Counted from the first letter of the stretch, positions 1 to 8,316 are shown. The stretch: 52,830 bases of DNA from Bradyrhizobium manausense (GCF_001440035.1 NZ_LJYG01000108.1:330640-383469); one strand, 5' to 3'. The notes: generated by a model not told the origin, from the letters alone. A program made the numbers and translations.

Positions 1-60
1 CCCGCCGCAGCGGCGCAATCAAAACGCGCCCGGTCATGGGCTGACGTGAAGAACCTGTAA
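1..60 (+). CDS. C-terminal end of upstream phage gene (possibly terminase large subunit), partial
   Basis: Frame 1 is open from the window edge and ends in TAA at 58-60, 25 nt before the portal start. Nineteen residues are visible, basic and alanine-rich (ending ARSWADVKNL). In P22-like phages the gene before the portal is normally the large terminase, so that identity is inferred from position only; the fragment is too short to recognise. Confidence 0.4.
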   Translation, partial: PAAAAQSKRARSWADVKNL

Positions 61-85
61 GCCCAAAGGAACGGAGCACCTAGTC

Positions 86-2032
86 GTGTTTGACCTCGAC
101 CCGATCAAAATCGACCTGACGAAGCCGGAAGACCTTGGCAACGTTGCTGAGCAACTTGCGGGCATCAAGCGGAACAAGTCCGGCGACGTGACTGAGGGCG
201 GCGACCTTGGCGTGTTGCGGTCCTTGGCGGAGGACATTATTCGACTCGTCAAGACCGACGAAGACAGCATGAGCGAGTTCCTGTCGCAGGCGGAAGCTGC
301 GATGGAGTCCACGGCGCACGAGCGCAACACGTCGGCAAGCTCCGCCGATGACGAACAGCGCGGCAGCGGCGAGAAGCAACCACCGTCGACAGGCCTAATC
401 AGCACGGCAGTCGCGCAGACGTCGGCACACACGGTCGGTCAACTGTTCTCTACGCCCGACATCGCTCGCGCCAGCAACAGCGGCGGCGAAGCTTTAGCTA
501 AGTGGGTTTCCGATCAGGTGCGCGCGGTCGATCCCATGTGGGCCCAAGACACTGACGACTTGATGGGTCATGCCACGCTGACCGGCTTGGCTTGGCGCAA
601 GCGTTCGTTCTCGACGATCACGGGAGGCTTCGAAAGCGAGTGGCTGACCGGAACGAGCGTCATCGTCAACGCCAAGACGAAGCGGCTCGACAAGACCCCA
701 CGCGTTGCACATCGCGATTGGCAGTACCCTAACGACATCATGCGCAAGATCGCAACCGGTCATTGGGTTGATTTCGAACCGAACTTTGACGACGACGAGA
801 TGGCTGGCCAAGAGGCGCAGGAGACGCTTGAAGTCGACATGTCGCTGGACCTTGACGGCGACGATATCGGCGAACCGTACATGGTCACGGTCGCGGGTGT
901 CGGCAAGACTCCATGCGTCGTCAAGATCGAACCGCGCTGGACGAAAAAGACCGTCGTCATGATCGACGGTGACCCGGTCTTCCGCCCCTTCCTGCGTTAT
1001 ACGCCGTATCGCACGCGGCAGTCGCTCGACGGAAAGTTCTTCACGCCGGGCTACTACTCGCTGCTTGTGAACGACGAAAGCGCCATAAACCGGCTGTACG
1101 CGGCCATCATTGACGCTGCGGAAAGCGCTTCGGAAAACGGCGGCGTCGCGTTCGGTGGCGCTGCGTTGCCGAGCAAGATCGAACTGAAGGGCAACCGCAT
1201 CACGACCATCCCGGGCGCGGACGGTCGCAACATCAACGAAGTCCTGCAGATGTTCCCCGTGCGGCAAGTTTCGCCGGCTGCGGTCCAAGCGCTTCAGTAC
1301 ATGATGACCGTTGCTGACCGTAAGTCCGGCGGTCTCAACGCCGCGGAGAATTCGCCGGCAAGCATGACAGCCACGCTCGCGAATGCGTTGACGCAGACCG
1401 GTGCGGCGTCTCAATCGGCTGTGTACCGTCGCGTGCTTAACGCGGTCACGGCGGAGTTAAAAGCCTTTGCCTACATGGCCTGGGCGCTCGACAAACTGCC
1501 GGAAGGTGTCGACCCGGCTTCGGTTTTCGAGTTGACAGCTGACCCGAACATGGCGACGCAGCAGGACCGCAACCGGCAAATTGCGGTCATGGCTCAACTC
1601 ATGGCGAACCCGCACGCCAACCAGCAAGAGGCGCTGAAGCGGTTTCTCGAACTGTCGTACACGCGCAACCCGGAAGCGTTGATCGCACCTCCGCCGCAGG
1701 GACCGGCTCCGATGCCGCCGGAGCTGCAAATCAAGATGCAGGAAATCCAGAACAAGCACGAGATTGCGAAGGCTCAGCTTCAGGTCAGCATGGTCGAGGC
1801 GTTGGCGGCTGCGTACTTGGACGTCGCGAGGGCCGGCGCGGTCAGGACAGACACGCAGCAGCAGTTGCTGGGTCTCATGCAGACCGCCGGTCAGATGGGG
1901 CTACTGCCACCAACGCAAGCGCCGGGCGGTCCGCAAGTTCCTCCACCGATGGGTGGGCCGGGTGGCGCGCCGATGCTGATGCCACCAGCACAACCGCAAG
2001 CCTTCCAGTTCCCCGCACCGCAGGCAGCGTAA
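86..2032 (+). CDS. Phage portal protein (P22-like)
   Basis: The 648-aa protein should form the dodecameric portal ring at the capsid vertex through which DNA is packaged and ejected. It resembles P22-type portal proteins: a variable acidic N-terminus, a middle part with FLRYTPYRTRQS and INRLYAAIIDAAESA, the segment QYMMTVADRKSGG, then a helical region (TQTGAASQSAVYRRVLNAV) and a Q-rich, then Pro/Met/Gly-rich tail. It is somewhat shorter than the P22 portal (about 725 aa). The start is a GTG with GGAG nine bases upstream. It is followed four bases later by the gp4-like adaptor gene, the order found in P22-like phages. The family call is by remembered pattern, not by alignment. Confidence 0.8.
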   Translation: MFDLDPIKIDLTKPEDLGNVAEQLAGIKRNKSGDVTEGGDLGVLRSLAEDIIRLVKTDEDSMSEFLSQAEAAMESTAHERNTSASSADDEQRGSGEKQPPSTGLISTAVAQTSAHTVGQLFSTPDIARASNSGGEALAKWVSDQVRAVDPMWAQDTDDLMGHATLTGLAWRKRSFSTITGGFESEWLTGTSVIVNAKTKRLDKTPRVAHRDWQYPNDIMRKIATGHWVDFEPNFDDDEMAGQEAQETLEVDMSLDLDGDDIGEPYMVTVAGVGKTPCVVKIEPRWTKKTVVMIDGDPVFRPFLRYTPYRTRQSLDGKFFTPGYYSLLVNDESAINRLYAAIIDAAESASENGGVAFGGAALPSKIELKGNRITTIPGADGRNINEVLQMFPVRQVSPAAVQALQYMMTVADRKSGGLNAAENSPASMTATLANALTQTGAASQSAVYRRVLNAVTAELKAFAYMAWALDKLPEGVDPASVFELTADPNMATQQDRNRQIAVMAQLMANPHANQQEALKRFLELSYTRNPEALIAPPPQGPAPMPPELQIKMQEIQNKHEIAKAQLQVSMVEALAAAYLDVARAGAVRTDTQQQLLGLMQTAGQMGLLPPTQAPGGPQVPPPMGGPGGAPMLMPPAQPQAFQFPAPQAA

Positions 2033-2035
2033 CCC

Positions 2036-2722
2036 ATGTCCACAACAGCAGCATCCATCGTCACGACCGCGCTCCGCTTGTATGGCGTACTGGACCAAAC
2101 AGAACAGCCCGGCCCTGCCGACATCGCAAACAACGTCGCCATTCTGAACGACTTGCTGCGCAACGAGCACATGCACGGCGCGGCGCAGTACCTTATGCGG
2201 AGAATAACGGCCACAGTCCCCGCGGGGGTGCAGGGTAGCATCTACTCGTTTTCGATCGGTACGGCGTCCAGCAGCTATCTCGTGCAGTCCGACATCGTGG
2301 GCATCAAGGACATCTGGTGCAACGATGTCAGCCCGACAGTGAACCGCGAAACGCAACAGGCGCCGATTGCTGACGTCGTGCGCACCACGTTTCTCGGACT
2401 TCCGACGAAATGGCATCAGGAGCGGCAGGTAGACGGTTCGGTCACGGTCACGTTGTGGCAGCCGCCGCGCAAGGCAACCGCTATCCTCTTGGACGTTGGC
2501 GGTCGCATCTCGCCACTGACCGCGACCGATGGCAGCGATATCGTTGCGCTACCCCCGGAAGGCGCGCATGACGCGGCACTTCTGCTTGGCATGACCGTCA
2601 TGAGCAGCTACGGCCGCAACCCCGCTAGCGTCAGCGCGGTCCTCGCACGTGCGCAGCAAGTCGACAAGCGCTGGCGCGAATGGTGCCTTGGGGCACAGTG
2701 GCTGAGGTTCGTTCGCTCTTAA
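2036..2722 (+). CDS. P22 gp4-like tail accessory / head-completion adaptor protein
   Basis: The 228-aa protein starts with a helical segment (ALRLYGVLDQTEQP then NNVAILNDLL) typical of the P22 gp4 / packaged-DNA-stabilisation family, which docks under the portal and plugs the head after packaging. The C-terminal half has the pattern LPPEGAHDAALLLGMTV followed by a helix ending near the terminus, as in phage adaptor proteins. ATG start 4 nt after the portal stop, so translational coupling is likely. Position directly after the portal supports the call. Confidence 0.7.
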   Translation: MSTTAASIVTTALRLYGVLDQTEQPGPADIANNVAILNDLLRNEHMHGAAQYLMRRITATVPAGVQGSIYSFSIGTASSSYLVQSDIVGIKDIWCNDVSPTVNRETQQAPIADVVRTTFLGLPTKWHQERQVDGSVTVTLWQPPRKATAILLDVGGRISPLTATDGSDIVALPPEGAHDAALLLGMTVMSSYGRNPASVSAVLARAQQVDKRWREWCLGAQWLRFVRS

Positions 2723-2747
2723 CGCTGATGCAGGATCGATAGACGTC

Positions 2748-3311
2748 ATGGCACTCTCAGGAATTCACGTCACCGTAGGTCACGCGCGAACGGGCGGCGG
2801 TACGTACAGCACCGGTCCGACGCCGTTGCCGTACGCCGCGACCGCGTCACAGAACACGGCCAGCGCGGGGACTTTGTCCATTACGGCGCCCGGATCGTAC
2901 GATCTCGCGTCTCCGGTGCTCACCAGCGTCAACGCGTCGTCGACAGTCTTCTACGCGGTCGGACCGTCGCCGGATGCCGTCAACGGTCCGCGGCGCTACT
3001 ATGATCCGAGCCTTGGCCGCGAAGACATCTTTGCTGACATCGGCGATAGTATCGCGTGGACACCCGCGACGCTCTCTGGCGTACACGTCGCGTTCAGCTA
3101 CGCAACCGCTGGGGGCGGCACCTATCGCAACGGTGATACGGCCCTGCCCTACAAGACTCTTGCCAGCCAAACGATGGCCGCGGCGGGTACATCAACGGTC
3201 TCATGTCCGCCGGCAACCACTGACGTCAACCCGGCGCTTATGTTGATGTCTCTCAGCGCGGCCGCGCCGATACTACGACCCGTCGTTCGGTCGCGAAGAC
3301 ATCTTCGTTAA
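2748..3311 (+). CDS. Phage protein with two beta-rich repeats; second repeat frame-disrupted
   Basis: The 187-aa product has an internal duplication. Unit 1 runs about residues 3-106 (LSGIHVTVGHARTGGGTY ... RRYYDPSLGREDIFADIGDS) and unit 2 starts at about 107 (LSGVHVAFSYATAGGGTY). The end of unit 2 is not in frame: the expected RRYYDPSFGREDIF stretch is encoded in another frame from about 3265 and ends at TAG 3345. The annotated C-terminus (LRPVVRSRRHLR) is therefore probably an out-of-frame tail. A virion decoration, fibre or tail role is possible, but no family was recognised. Either two small indels disrupt the gene or the reported sequence has errors. Confidence 0.6.
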   Translation: MALSGIHVTVGHARTGGGTYSTGPTPLPYAATASQNTASAGTLSITAPGSYDLASPVLTSVNASSTVFYAVGPSPDAVNGPRRYYDPSLGREDIFADIGDSIAWTPATLSGVHVAFSYATAGGGTYRNGDTALPYKTLASQTMAAAGTSTVSCPPATTDVNPALMLMSLSAAAPILRPVVRSRRHLR

Positions 3312-3345
3312 TCCCGGCGACAAGATCGCTTGGATCTTCGCTTAG
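3265..3345 (+). other. Out-of-frame remnant of the second repeat unit
   Basis: Reading from about 3265, the shifted frame encodes RRYYDPSFGREDIFVNPGDK and ends AWIFA at TAG 3343-3345. This closely matches the end of the first repeat (RRYYDPSLGREDIFADIGDS). Just upstream this frame has a TGA (about 3244-3246), so a single shift does not restore the whole unit; the third frame there reads AYVDVSQRGR. Two indels would be needed to join all parts. Confidence 0.6.
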
Positions 3346-3374
3346 CGCTTCTACCGAAGGAAAGGAACTGGAAC

Positions 3375-3719
3375 ATGGCTAAGAATATGACGTTCGGCGA
3401 GAAGGACCGCAAACCGGTGATGCCGAAAGGCGAGGTCCTGATGCATCGCCAGCAAGCGCACGCACTGAACGCGAAGGCTGAATTGCTTCGTGCACGTGCC
3501 GCGCTACACCACGCGAAAGCGGACTTGCAGGAGAAGCGGGAAGGCAAAGAGAGCACTCGCTATGTTGACATTCCGGTCCCGGCGCTGGCTGTGGTGGTTG
3601 CCAGCAACAAGCCGAAGAAAAGCGCCCTGAAGCCGGCTGCAACCGCCAAGGCTCCGGGGCTCGCGAAATCCGCAAAGGCCTTCGGTGCCAAGCCGGCGAA
3701 GCGCTCCAGCGGGAAGTAG
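3375..3719 (+). CDS. Small basic phage protein, lysine/alanine-rich C-terminus
   Basis: The 114-aa protein starts at ATG 3375 behind a purine-rich GAAGGAAAGGAA run; a TTG at 3330 in the same frame would overlap the preceding reading frame and is less likely. The N-terminal half is charged and helical (HRQQAHALNAKAELLRARAA), then a short hydrophobic VPALAVVVAS, then an AK-rich tail (KSAKAFGAKPAKRSSGK) that could bind nucleic acid. No family recognised. It sits in the virion gene run, so it may be a minor structural protein. Confidence 0.6.
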   Translation: MAKNMTFGEKDRKPVMPKGEVLMHRQQAHALNAKAELLRARAALHHAKADLQEKREGKESTRYVDIPVPALAVVVASNKPKKSALKPAATAKAPGLAKSAKAFGAKPAKRSSGK

Positions 3720-3720
3720 G

Positions 3721-3921
3721 ATGACAGACGCAGAGAAGGCGGCACTCGCGAAGGGGGATCGGGTGTTCTACCTGAACCTAGGGAAGATGACCGCCGGCAC
3801 GGTCGTATCGCGGGACGATGCGAACGATCGAATTACCATCAACTGGGATGACACGGGCATGGGCGCGGTACCGATCAACGTTCCCGGGTTTTGGTCGTAC
3901 GCAAATCGTCGCGTGCTGTAG
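3721..3921 (+). CDS. Small phage protein, SH3/KOW-like beta barrel pattern
   Basis: 66 aa, ATG one base after the previous stop. The pattern KGDRVFYLNLGKMTAGTVVS...DRITINWDD is typical of a short SH3-like barrel (a G-D-x-V strand, then G-x-V and I-x-W strands), as in many small phage and plasmid proteins. Function unknown. The tight spacing suggests cotranscription with its neighbours. Confidence 0.6.
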   Translation: MTDAEKAALAKGDRVFYLNLGKMTAGTVVSRDDANDRITINWDDTGMGAVPINVPGFWSYANRRVL

Positions 3922-3939
3922 AGAAAAGGAACTCGTACC

Positions 3940-4215
3940 ATGTCATACGTCAACGCACGTCGCGGCTGGGGTGCCGCAAAGACCGGAGCCGGTCACTCTA
4001 CTACCCGCACCTCCCGGCCGAAGGGCCATCGGATGACGAAGGGTGCGGCGCAAGTCGAGCGGCGTCGCGCCAATCAATCCGCGCTGTCGGCTGCCGGCGG
4101 CGGTGGCTTGGCGTCGAATATCGACCCGAACGACGTCGGCCCGACCGTGTCGGGTGCGATGCCGACCGGCATGAGCCAGTTCGGTCCTGACACCGCACCG
4201 CAACAGGAAGGCTGA
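3940..4215 (+). CDS. Small phage hypothetical protein
   Basis: 91 aa, ATG preceded by AGAAAAGGAACTCG-type purine-rich spacing. The N-terminus is basic (NARRGWGAAKTGAGHSTTR), the C-terminus is Gly/Pro-rich and low-complexity. No domain recognised. Two bases separate it from the next gene, so it belongs to the same transcription unit. Confidence 0.5.
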   Translation: MSYVNARRGWGAAKTGAGHSTTRTSRPKGHRMTKGAAQVERRRANQSALSAAGGGGLASNIDPNDVGPTVSGAMPTGMSQFGPDTAPQQEG

Positions 4216-4217
4216 TC

Positions 4218-4826
4218 ATGCAACAGGTCGCCGCGCAACTCGATAAGCTGCACATACTTGCGGCCCACAGCCTCCTGCAGCAACGCGATGCACTGGCGCG
4301 CGGCGACACCAAAGCCGCAGCCGCGCACCGGAAGAACGCAGACGCCGCGCTGAAGGTCGCCAAGGCCGCGGCGAAGAAATACTTTCCGGGCGAAGTCGGC
4401 GAGGCTATGGACCGTCAGCTAACCATGCTGGACGCGCGCCACCGCCGCTTGGTGAAGGCCACGGGCAAGACCGGTTTGCTTGACGTGGTCAACGCCGGGG
4501 GCGACAGGGGCAAGGAAGCGAAGGCCGCGTTTGAGGCGTTGGCCTACAACGACCCGCTAGCCCGTAGGGTCCTCAATGCGAACACGAACGCGATCGCAGA
4601 AGGTCGCCACCACAAGAGCAAGGGCGCGAAGGACAAGCTCGCGAAGGCCCTGCCGGCATACGACGGCAATCTGTCGCCAAAGGCTGCGCAGCAAATCCTT
4701 CGCCGCTATATCGCGGTCCGGGGCTCCGGCCGTCCGGTCATGATGCAGGATTTTCTCGCCGGCCACGGAGTCCGCAAGACCGCCGGACCGCAGGACATCG
4801 CTTCGCAGTTCGGAATTCAAGGTTGA
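4218..4826 (+). CDS. Alanine/lysine-rich helical phage protein
   Basis: 202 aa, largely helical and rich in Ala, Lys and Gln (HRKNADAALKVAKAAAKKYF; KGAKDKLAKALPAYDG). It contains a LSPKAAQQILRRYIAVRGSGR segment. No recognised family. Position between small virion genes and the Gly-rich gene suggests an internal virion or scaffolding-type protein, but this is inference from context. Confidence 0.55.
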   Translation: MQQVAAQLDKLHILAAHSLLQQRDALARGDTKAAAAHRKNADAALKVAKAAAKKYFPGEVGEAMDRQLTMLDARHRRLVKATGKTGLLDVVNAGGDRGKEAKAAFEALAYNDPLARRVLNANTNAIAEGRHHKSKGAKDKLAKALPAYDGNLSPKAAQQILRRYIAVRGSGRPVMMQDFLAGHGVRKTAGPQDIASQFGIQG

Positions 4827-4831
4827 GACCA

Positions 4832-6451
4832 ATGTTCGGTACCACGCAAACGCTTGACGACCTTCTCACGCTGATCGGCCGCGACTATGCCGCTCGCTTC
4901 CTCCTCACTTGCGGCGGTGGCGACGGCGGGGGTGGCGGTGGCGACGGCGGCGGAGGTGGGGGTGGAGGCGACGGCGGCGGAGGCGACGGCAGCGCGAGCG
5001 CGTCAGATAGCGGCTCCGCGTCCAGCGACAACGGTCCCGGCGCATCCGCAGCGAGCGAGAGCGACAACGCACCAGCGGCGGACACCGGCACGGCAACCGC
5101 TACCGACGACGACGCGGAAGCACAAACGGACCCGACCTCACTACCGGCCATCAGCATCACGGCACCCGACGCAATAGGTGTTGCTGTTCCGGGCCCGACA
5201 GGCGCACCGGGGCACGCAAGCTCGGTCAGCAGCGACGACGACACCGGCCCGGATACTGGCGCGTCCACTACCGGCTTCGGGGCACTTGCTGGCTCCATCG
5301 GCGATGCAATCGGCAACATCGCCATGTCGCTGTTTGGCATCGGCCCGGCGGAAGCCAAGACCGCTACGAAAGGGCAGGCCCACACTGCAATCGCCAATGC
5401 GTTGGGCGGCTTTGCTTCGTTCGCCACGAACGCCCAGATTGCCGAAGCGGAACATGGTTTCACGTCTCTGACAGCCCAGCTAACGCAAGCTAAGACGCAG
5501 GCAGAGTACAATCAGGCTATAGCGCAGGCGAAGGCCGTTGCGGCACAGCGGGGCGCACCAAACTCGATTACGCAGGCGGTCATCTCCCAAGCGATGGCAA
5601 TTGCTCCGTTCAGCCCTCCGCCGGCCCCACCTCCGCCCGCGCCTGCAAATCCGGCTCCGACACTCGCCCCGCCGTCAACGGCGGTTGCACCGCCGTCGCA
5701 AGCGACTAACACAAACCCCGCAGCGCTGACGGCCGCACAGATGACCGGCCTGATGGGCGTCGGTGCGTTCGGCAATCTTGGCTTGGGTATCGCGTCAAGC
5801 CCCGGCAGTTTGAGTAGCATCGGCACGCCGGCTGATACGGATTTCGGCAACATCGCTGGTACGGCCACGTCCGCGTTGGGCGAGATGGGTGCCTTTGGCG
5901 TCGGTCCGAACATCGGCACGCCCGGGACCGCTGGCATCGGTCCTGCCACCATGGGGTTTGACAACAGCATGGGCGTTGCACTCGGGCTCAACGACGTAGG
6001 CACCGCTGCACCGCAGGCCCCAGCGAACCCAGCCCCCACGGCAGCACCATCGCAAGCGGACGTCGCCAGCAGCTTCGGTATCGGATCAGACGCAACAGCC
6101 GCTCCCGGTCAGGCGAGCGCAAGCGTTGGGACCGGTGCGGTTGCCAGCAACAGCAGCGGGTTCGGCTTCGGCACGGGCGATAGCATCGGAGCGGGTGACG
6201 GTACGGGCGGCACTCCCGGGACCGGAGGCGCGCCAGGAACCGGTCAGGCAAGCGTCGGAACCGGTGACTTCGGCAGTTTCAGCAACAGCAGCGGGTTCGA
6301 TGGCTTCGGCACGGGCGGCTTCGGCGGCAGCGACATCGCAAAACTGTTTGGGCTTCAACCGCAGGCGGTCCCCCAGCAACCAACGGACTTCTCCAGTCTC
6401 ACGAGCGACCTGTACGGCGAAAGCCTCATGGCGCACGGGTTCGGGGGCTAG
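4832..6451 (+). CDS. Large low-complexity Gly/Ala/Ser/Pro-rich phage protein
   Basis: 539 aa from ATG 4832; an in-frame TTG at 4823 overlaps the preceding stop and is less likely. After a short folded-looking N-terminus (LDDLLTLIGRDYAARFLL) comes a poly-Gly/Asp run, then acidic Ser/Ala sequence. A possible globular section follows around residues 150-250 (IGDAIGNIAMSLFGIGPAEA and a helical AQ-rich part), then a Pro-rich hinge and repeated Gly/Ser blocks (two copies of a SNSSGF motif). No enzyme motif is visible. In position it could be a DNA-ejection or tail-associated protein. Its stop shares the bases CTAG with the stop of the convergent gene. Confidence 0.6.
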   Translation: MFGTTQTLDDLLTLIGRDYAARFLLTCGGGDGGGGGGDGGGGGGGGDGGGGDGSASASDSGSASSDNGPGASAASESDNAPAADTGTATATDDDAEAQTDPTSLPAISITAPDAIGVAVPGPTGAPGHASSVSSDDDTGPDTGASTTGFGALAGSIGDAIGNIAMSLFGIGPAEAKTATKGQAHTAIANALGGFASFATNAQIAEAEHGFTSLTAQLTQAKTQAEYNQAIAQAKAVAAQRGAPNSITQAVISQAMAIAPFSPPPAPPPPAPANPAPTLAPPSTAVAPPSQATNTNPAALTAAQMTGLMGVGAFGNLGLGIASSPGSLSSIGTPADTDFGNIAGTATSALGEMGAFGVGPNIGTPGTAGIGPATMGFDNSMGVALGLNDVGTAAPQAPANPAPTAAPSQADVASSFGIGSDATAAPGQASASVGTGAVASNSSGFGFGTGDSIGAGDGTGGTPGTGGAPGTGQASVGTGDFGSFSNSSGFDGFGTGGFGGSDIAKLFGLQPQAVPQQPTDFSSLTSDLYGESLMAHGFGG

Positions 6452-6756
6452 CGGCAGGGGTGCAAGTCAAGCGTCCTGTCTGCGGGGTGGTAGCACGAGA
6501 CGTAGTTGACCGGTTCCGTTGCGGGCCACGACGCTGCTTGCGGTTCGGGCAACGCGCCGTGGCCGTCGCTGTCGTAAACGCGCTTGGTACAGCCTACGAT
6601 AATGCCTATGACGCCCAAGCCGCGCGCTGCTCGCGGGTCCCTCGCCTTCGCGGTGGCTGAGCACTTCGCGTAATCGGACTTGCCGCTCATGCCAGCGCTG
6701 ACGGTCGACAGTGTCGATAGCAGAGCGACGGTCGCGAGGACGGTTGCACGGAGCAT
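6448..6756 (-). CDS. Small secreted phage protein with signal peptide
   Basis: 102 aa if started at ATG 6756, four bases after the upstream stop. That start gives a clean signal peptide: MLR, a hydrophobic core (ATVLATVALLSTLST) and an A-x-A-like VSA end. In-frame ATGs at 6774 and 6795 would overlap the upstream gene and add a polar N-terminus. The mature part has five Cys and no recognised domain. Lying beside a membrane protein gene in a prophage, it might be a lysis accessory (spanin-like) or a lysogenic-conversion protein, but no evidence distinguishes these. Confidence 0.5.
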   Translation of the reverse strand: MLRATVLATVALLSTLSTVSAGMSGKSDYAKCSATAKARDPRAARGLGVIGIIVGCTKRVYDSDGHGALPEPQAASWPATEPVNYVSCYHPADRTLDLHPCR

Positions 6757-6760
6757 GACG

Positions 6761-7288
6761 TTAGCGCACCGCATGTTGCGACTGCCTGTAGTCATGGACC
6801 GCTGGCGTGGCCTGCGTCATCTCCGAGACGGTCACGATTGCGGCAACCAGTCCGATGGCAGCCAGCGCGATGGTCAGCGGCGATAGCCTATCCGCGACAG
6901 TGGTCATGAAGGCAGCCGCCACCCCGTATAGCACGCAACCGGCGACCAAGACCGCTGCTAAGCCGGCCGAGTAGAGCGCTGCAGGACTGTGTACGGCGCT
7001 CCAAACGGTGCTTGCACTCACGTCGTAGACCCAAACCAAGTACGCCCCACCACCGATGACAGCGAGGACAAACAACGCCGGAGCGGCGAGGTCGCGAGCC
7101 AGTGCCCAGATGGTAAAGCCTACCCAAAAAAGCGCGCTCAACGCGAGAAGCGTCCACCAAGGCAAGCCGAGTACAGGAACGGCGATGGCGGTGACCGCTG
7201 CGGCCGCCAGCATCCGCCAATTCGACTTCAGCCAGTCAATGGCCGCGTTGATCCTGCCGGCTAGCCGTTCAGTCTCGGTACTGCTCAT
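6761..7288 (-). CDS. Prophage multi-pass membrane protein
   Basis: 175 aa with about five hydrophobic segments (for example AAAAVTAIAVPVLGLPWW, LLALSALFWVGFTIWAL, ALFVLAVIGGGAYLVWVY, GLAAVLVAGCVLYGVAAA, ALAAIGLVAAIVTV). ATG overlaps the stop of the metallopeptidase-like gene by four bases (ATGA), so the two are probably translated together. Too large for a classical holin; no family recognised. A partner or substrate relationship with the peptidase is conceivable, since FtsH-type peptidases act at membranes. Confidence 0.6.
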   Translation of the reverse strand: MSSTETERLAGRINAAIDWLKSNWRMLAAAAVTAIAVPVLGLPWWTLLALSALFWVGFTIWALARDLAAPALFVLAVIGGGAYLVWVYDVSASTVWSAVHSPAALYSAGLAAVLVAGCVLYGVAAAFMTTVADRLSPLTIALAAIGLVAAIVTVSEMTQATPAVHDYRQSQHAVR

Positions 7289-7743
7289 TGCAAAAGCCTC
7301 CTCTTGAGATCACTCAGTTGCTCAGAGTCTAGCGTATGGTTCTCGCACAGCGCTACCGCAATTTCTGTCAACTCGCGGTCGCGACCGGTCAGCAGCGACT
7401 TCGCAAGAGCCATCCCGGCGAAGAAGCACTGCGAGGCCTCGTCTGCCGACACGGTACCGAAGCGGGCTTCCAGCAGCCCGCGGACCGACTTGAAGTCGCC
7501 AAGGCAGGTATCGGCGACGTCTGCGTTGCGCAGCCAGTCTTTTTCGATCACAGCCCCAGCGGCCAACGCGGCGACCGCGTGCGGCAGCGGGATGGCGTCC
7601 GTGTTGACCGGGGTGACGCTGCCTAACGCTCCGGTGGTATCGGGAACGACTGTCGCTGACGCCAGCGGGATGCTCAGCACGAAGCAAGCTAGAATGTGCC
7701 CGGCTTCGTGGAGCGCGGTGTGTATGGCGCTATCCGCGTTCAC
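7285..7743 (-). CDS. Stand-alone FtsH (M41)-like zinc metallopeptidase domain protein
   Basis: 152 aa, GTG start overlapping the previous stop. HEAGH at residues 12-16 is the zinc-binding and catalytic motif of the FtsH peptidase family. It is followed by strand sequence (ATVVPDTTGALGSVTP), then AALAAGAVIEKDWL, the equivalent of the FtsH G-x-x-A-E-E helix, and GDFKSV with Asp83 about 70 residues after HEAGH, where FtsH has its third zinc ligand. There is no AAA+ domain and no membrane segment, so it is only the protease module. A prophage gene of this form could cleave a membrane or host regulatory protein; the target is unknown. Confidence 0.65.
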   Translation of the reverse strand: MNADSAIHTALHEAGHILACFVLSIPLASATVVPDTTGALGSVTPVNTDAIPLPHAVAALAAGAVIEKDWLRNADVADTCLGDFKSVRGLLEARFGTVSADEASQCFFAGMALAKSLLTGRDRELTEIAVALCENHTLDSEQLSDLKRRLLQ

Positions 7744-8045
7744 CTGTCGCTCCGCGAGATGCCGGGCACCAACGAACGCCCGCCGATGCCAAGTTGCTCC
7801 AGCACAATGACGAGCACGTCAGCATCTGACATCCCGTTCGCTCGCTCGCCCATGCCGTCGCGTGCGTTCTTGCCGGCGAGATACGACGTAACCAGCGGTC
7901 TTGCGGTGCCGGCGCTGAGCGTTTCGATTATCGCTTCCGCGACGACAACGCCCGGATCGCAGTCCAGATCGGCGATTTCGGCTTGCACGGCTTCGGCTTC
8001 CTTGCGGTCGCGAAATGCGGCGAGGTTGGTAGGCTCGTCAGTCAT
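7740..8045 (-). CDS. Small prophage hypothetical protein
   Basis: 101 aa, acidic N-terminal half (EAEAVQAEIADLDCDPG), helical throughout, no recognised motif. The ATG lies inside the end of the zinc-finger gene (8-base overlap) and its TGA overlaps the peptidase GTG, so it belongs to the six-gene train. Confidence 0.5.
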   Translation of the reverse strand: MTDEPTNLAAFRDRKEAEAVQAEIADLDCDPGVVVAEAIIETLSAGTARPLVTSYLAGKNARDGMGERANGMSDADVLVIVLEQLGIGGRSLVPGISRSDR

Positions 8046-8316
8046 GGTTCAGTTCCTTCTGCTTTTTGCGCCTTTGCGCGTTGATGGCTTTGCGATTGGC
8101 TTTCTGGTAAGCGCCGACTTTCTTGAGCACGGTTGCCCGGTTAGCCGCGTAGTGCGCTCGACCGGTTGCGCGTGTCTTTTCAGGGTCATCCTCGCGGCGC
8201 TCGCGGCTCCGCGCCTTCGTGCAAGTCGGACATTTGCGGTTTGAGACGTAGCGCAACGGGGCGCCGCACTGCCGACAGGGTTGCTGAGCAACGTAGAACT
8301 GCGTTCGCTTAGCCAC
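8038..8316 (-). CDS. Small zinc-finger phage protein
   Basis: 92 aa, GTG start overlapping the preceding HTH gene by eight bases. The N-terminal part has two Cys pairs (PCRQCGAPL and KCPTCTKAR), a zinc-ribbon arrangement. A long basic helix with RAHYAANRATVLKKVGAY follows, the spacing seen in phage endonuclease VII-like and related zinc-finger proteins. The rest of an HNH nuclease (the His/Asn triad) is not evident, so a DNA-binding role is safer than nuclease. Confidence 0.55.
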   Translation of the reverse strand: MAKRTQFYVAQQPCRQCGAPLRYVSNRKCPTCTKARSRERREDDPEKTRATGRAHYAANRATVLKKVGAYQKANRKAINAQRRKKQKELNHD

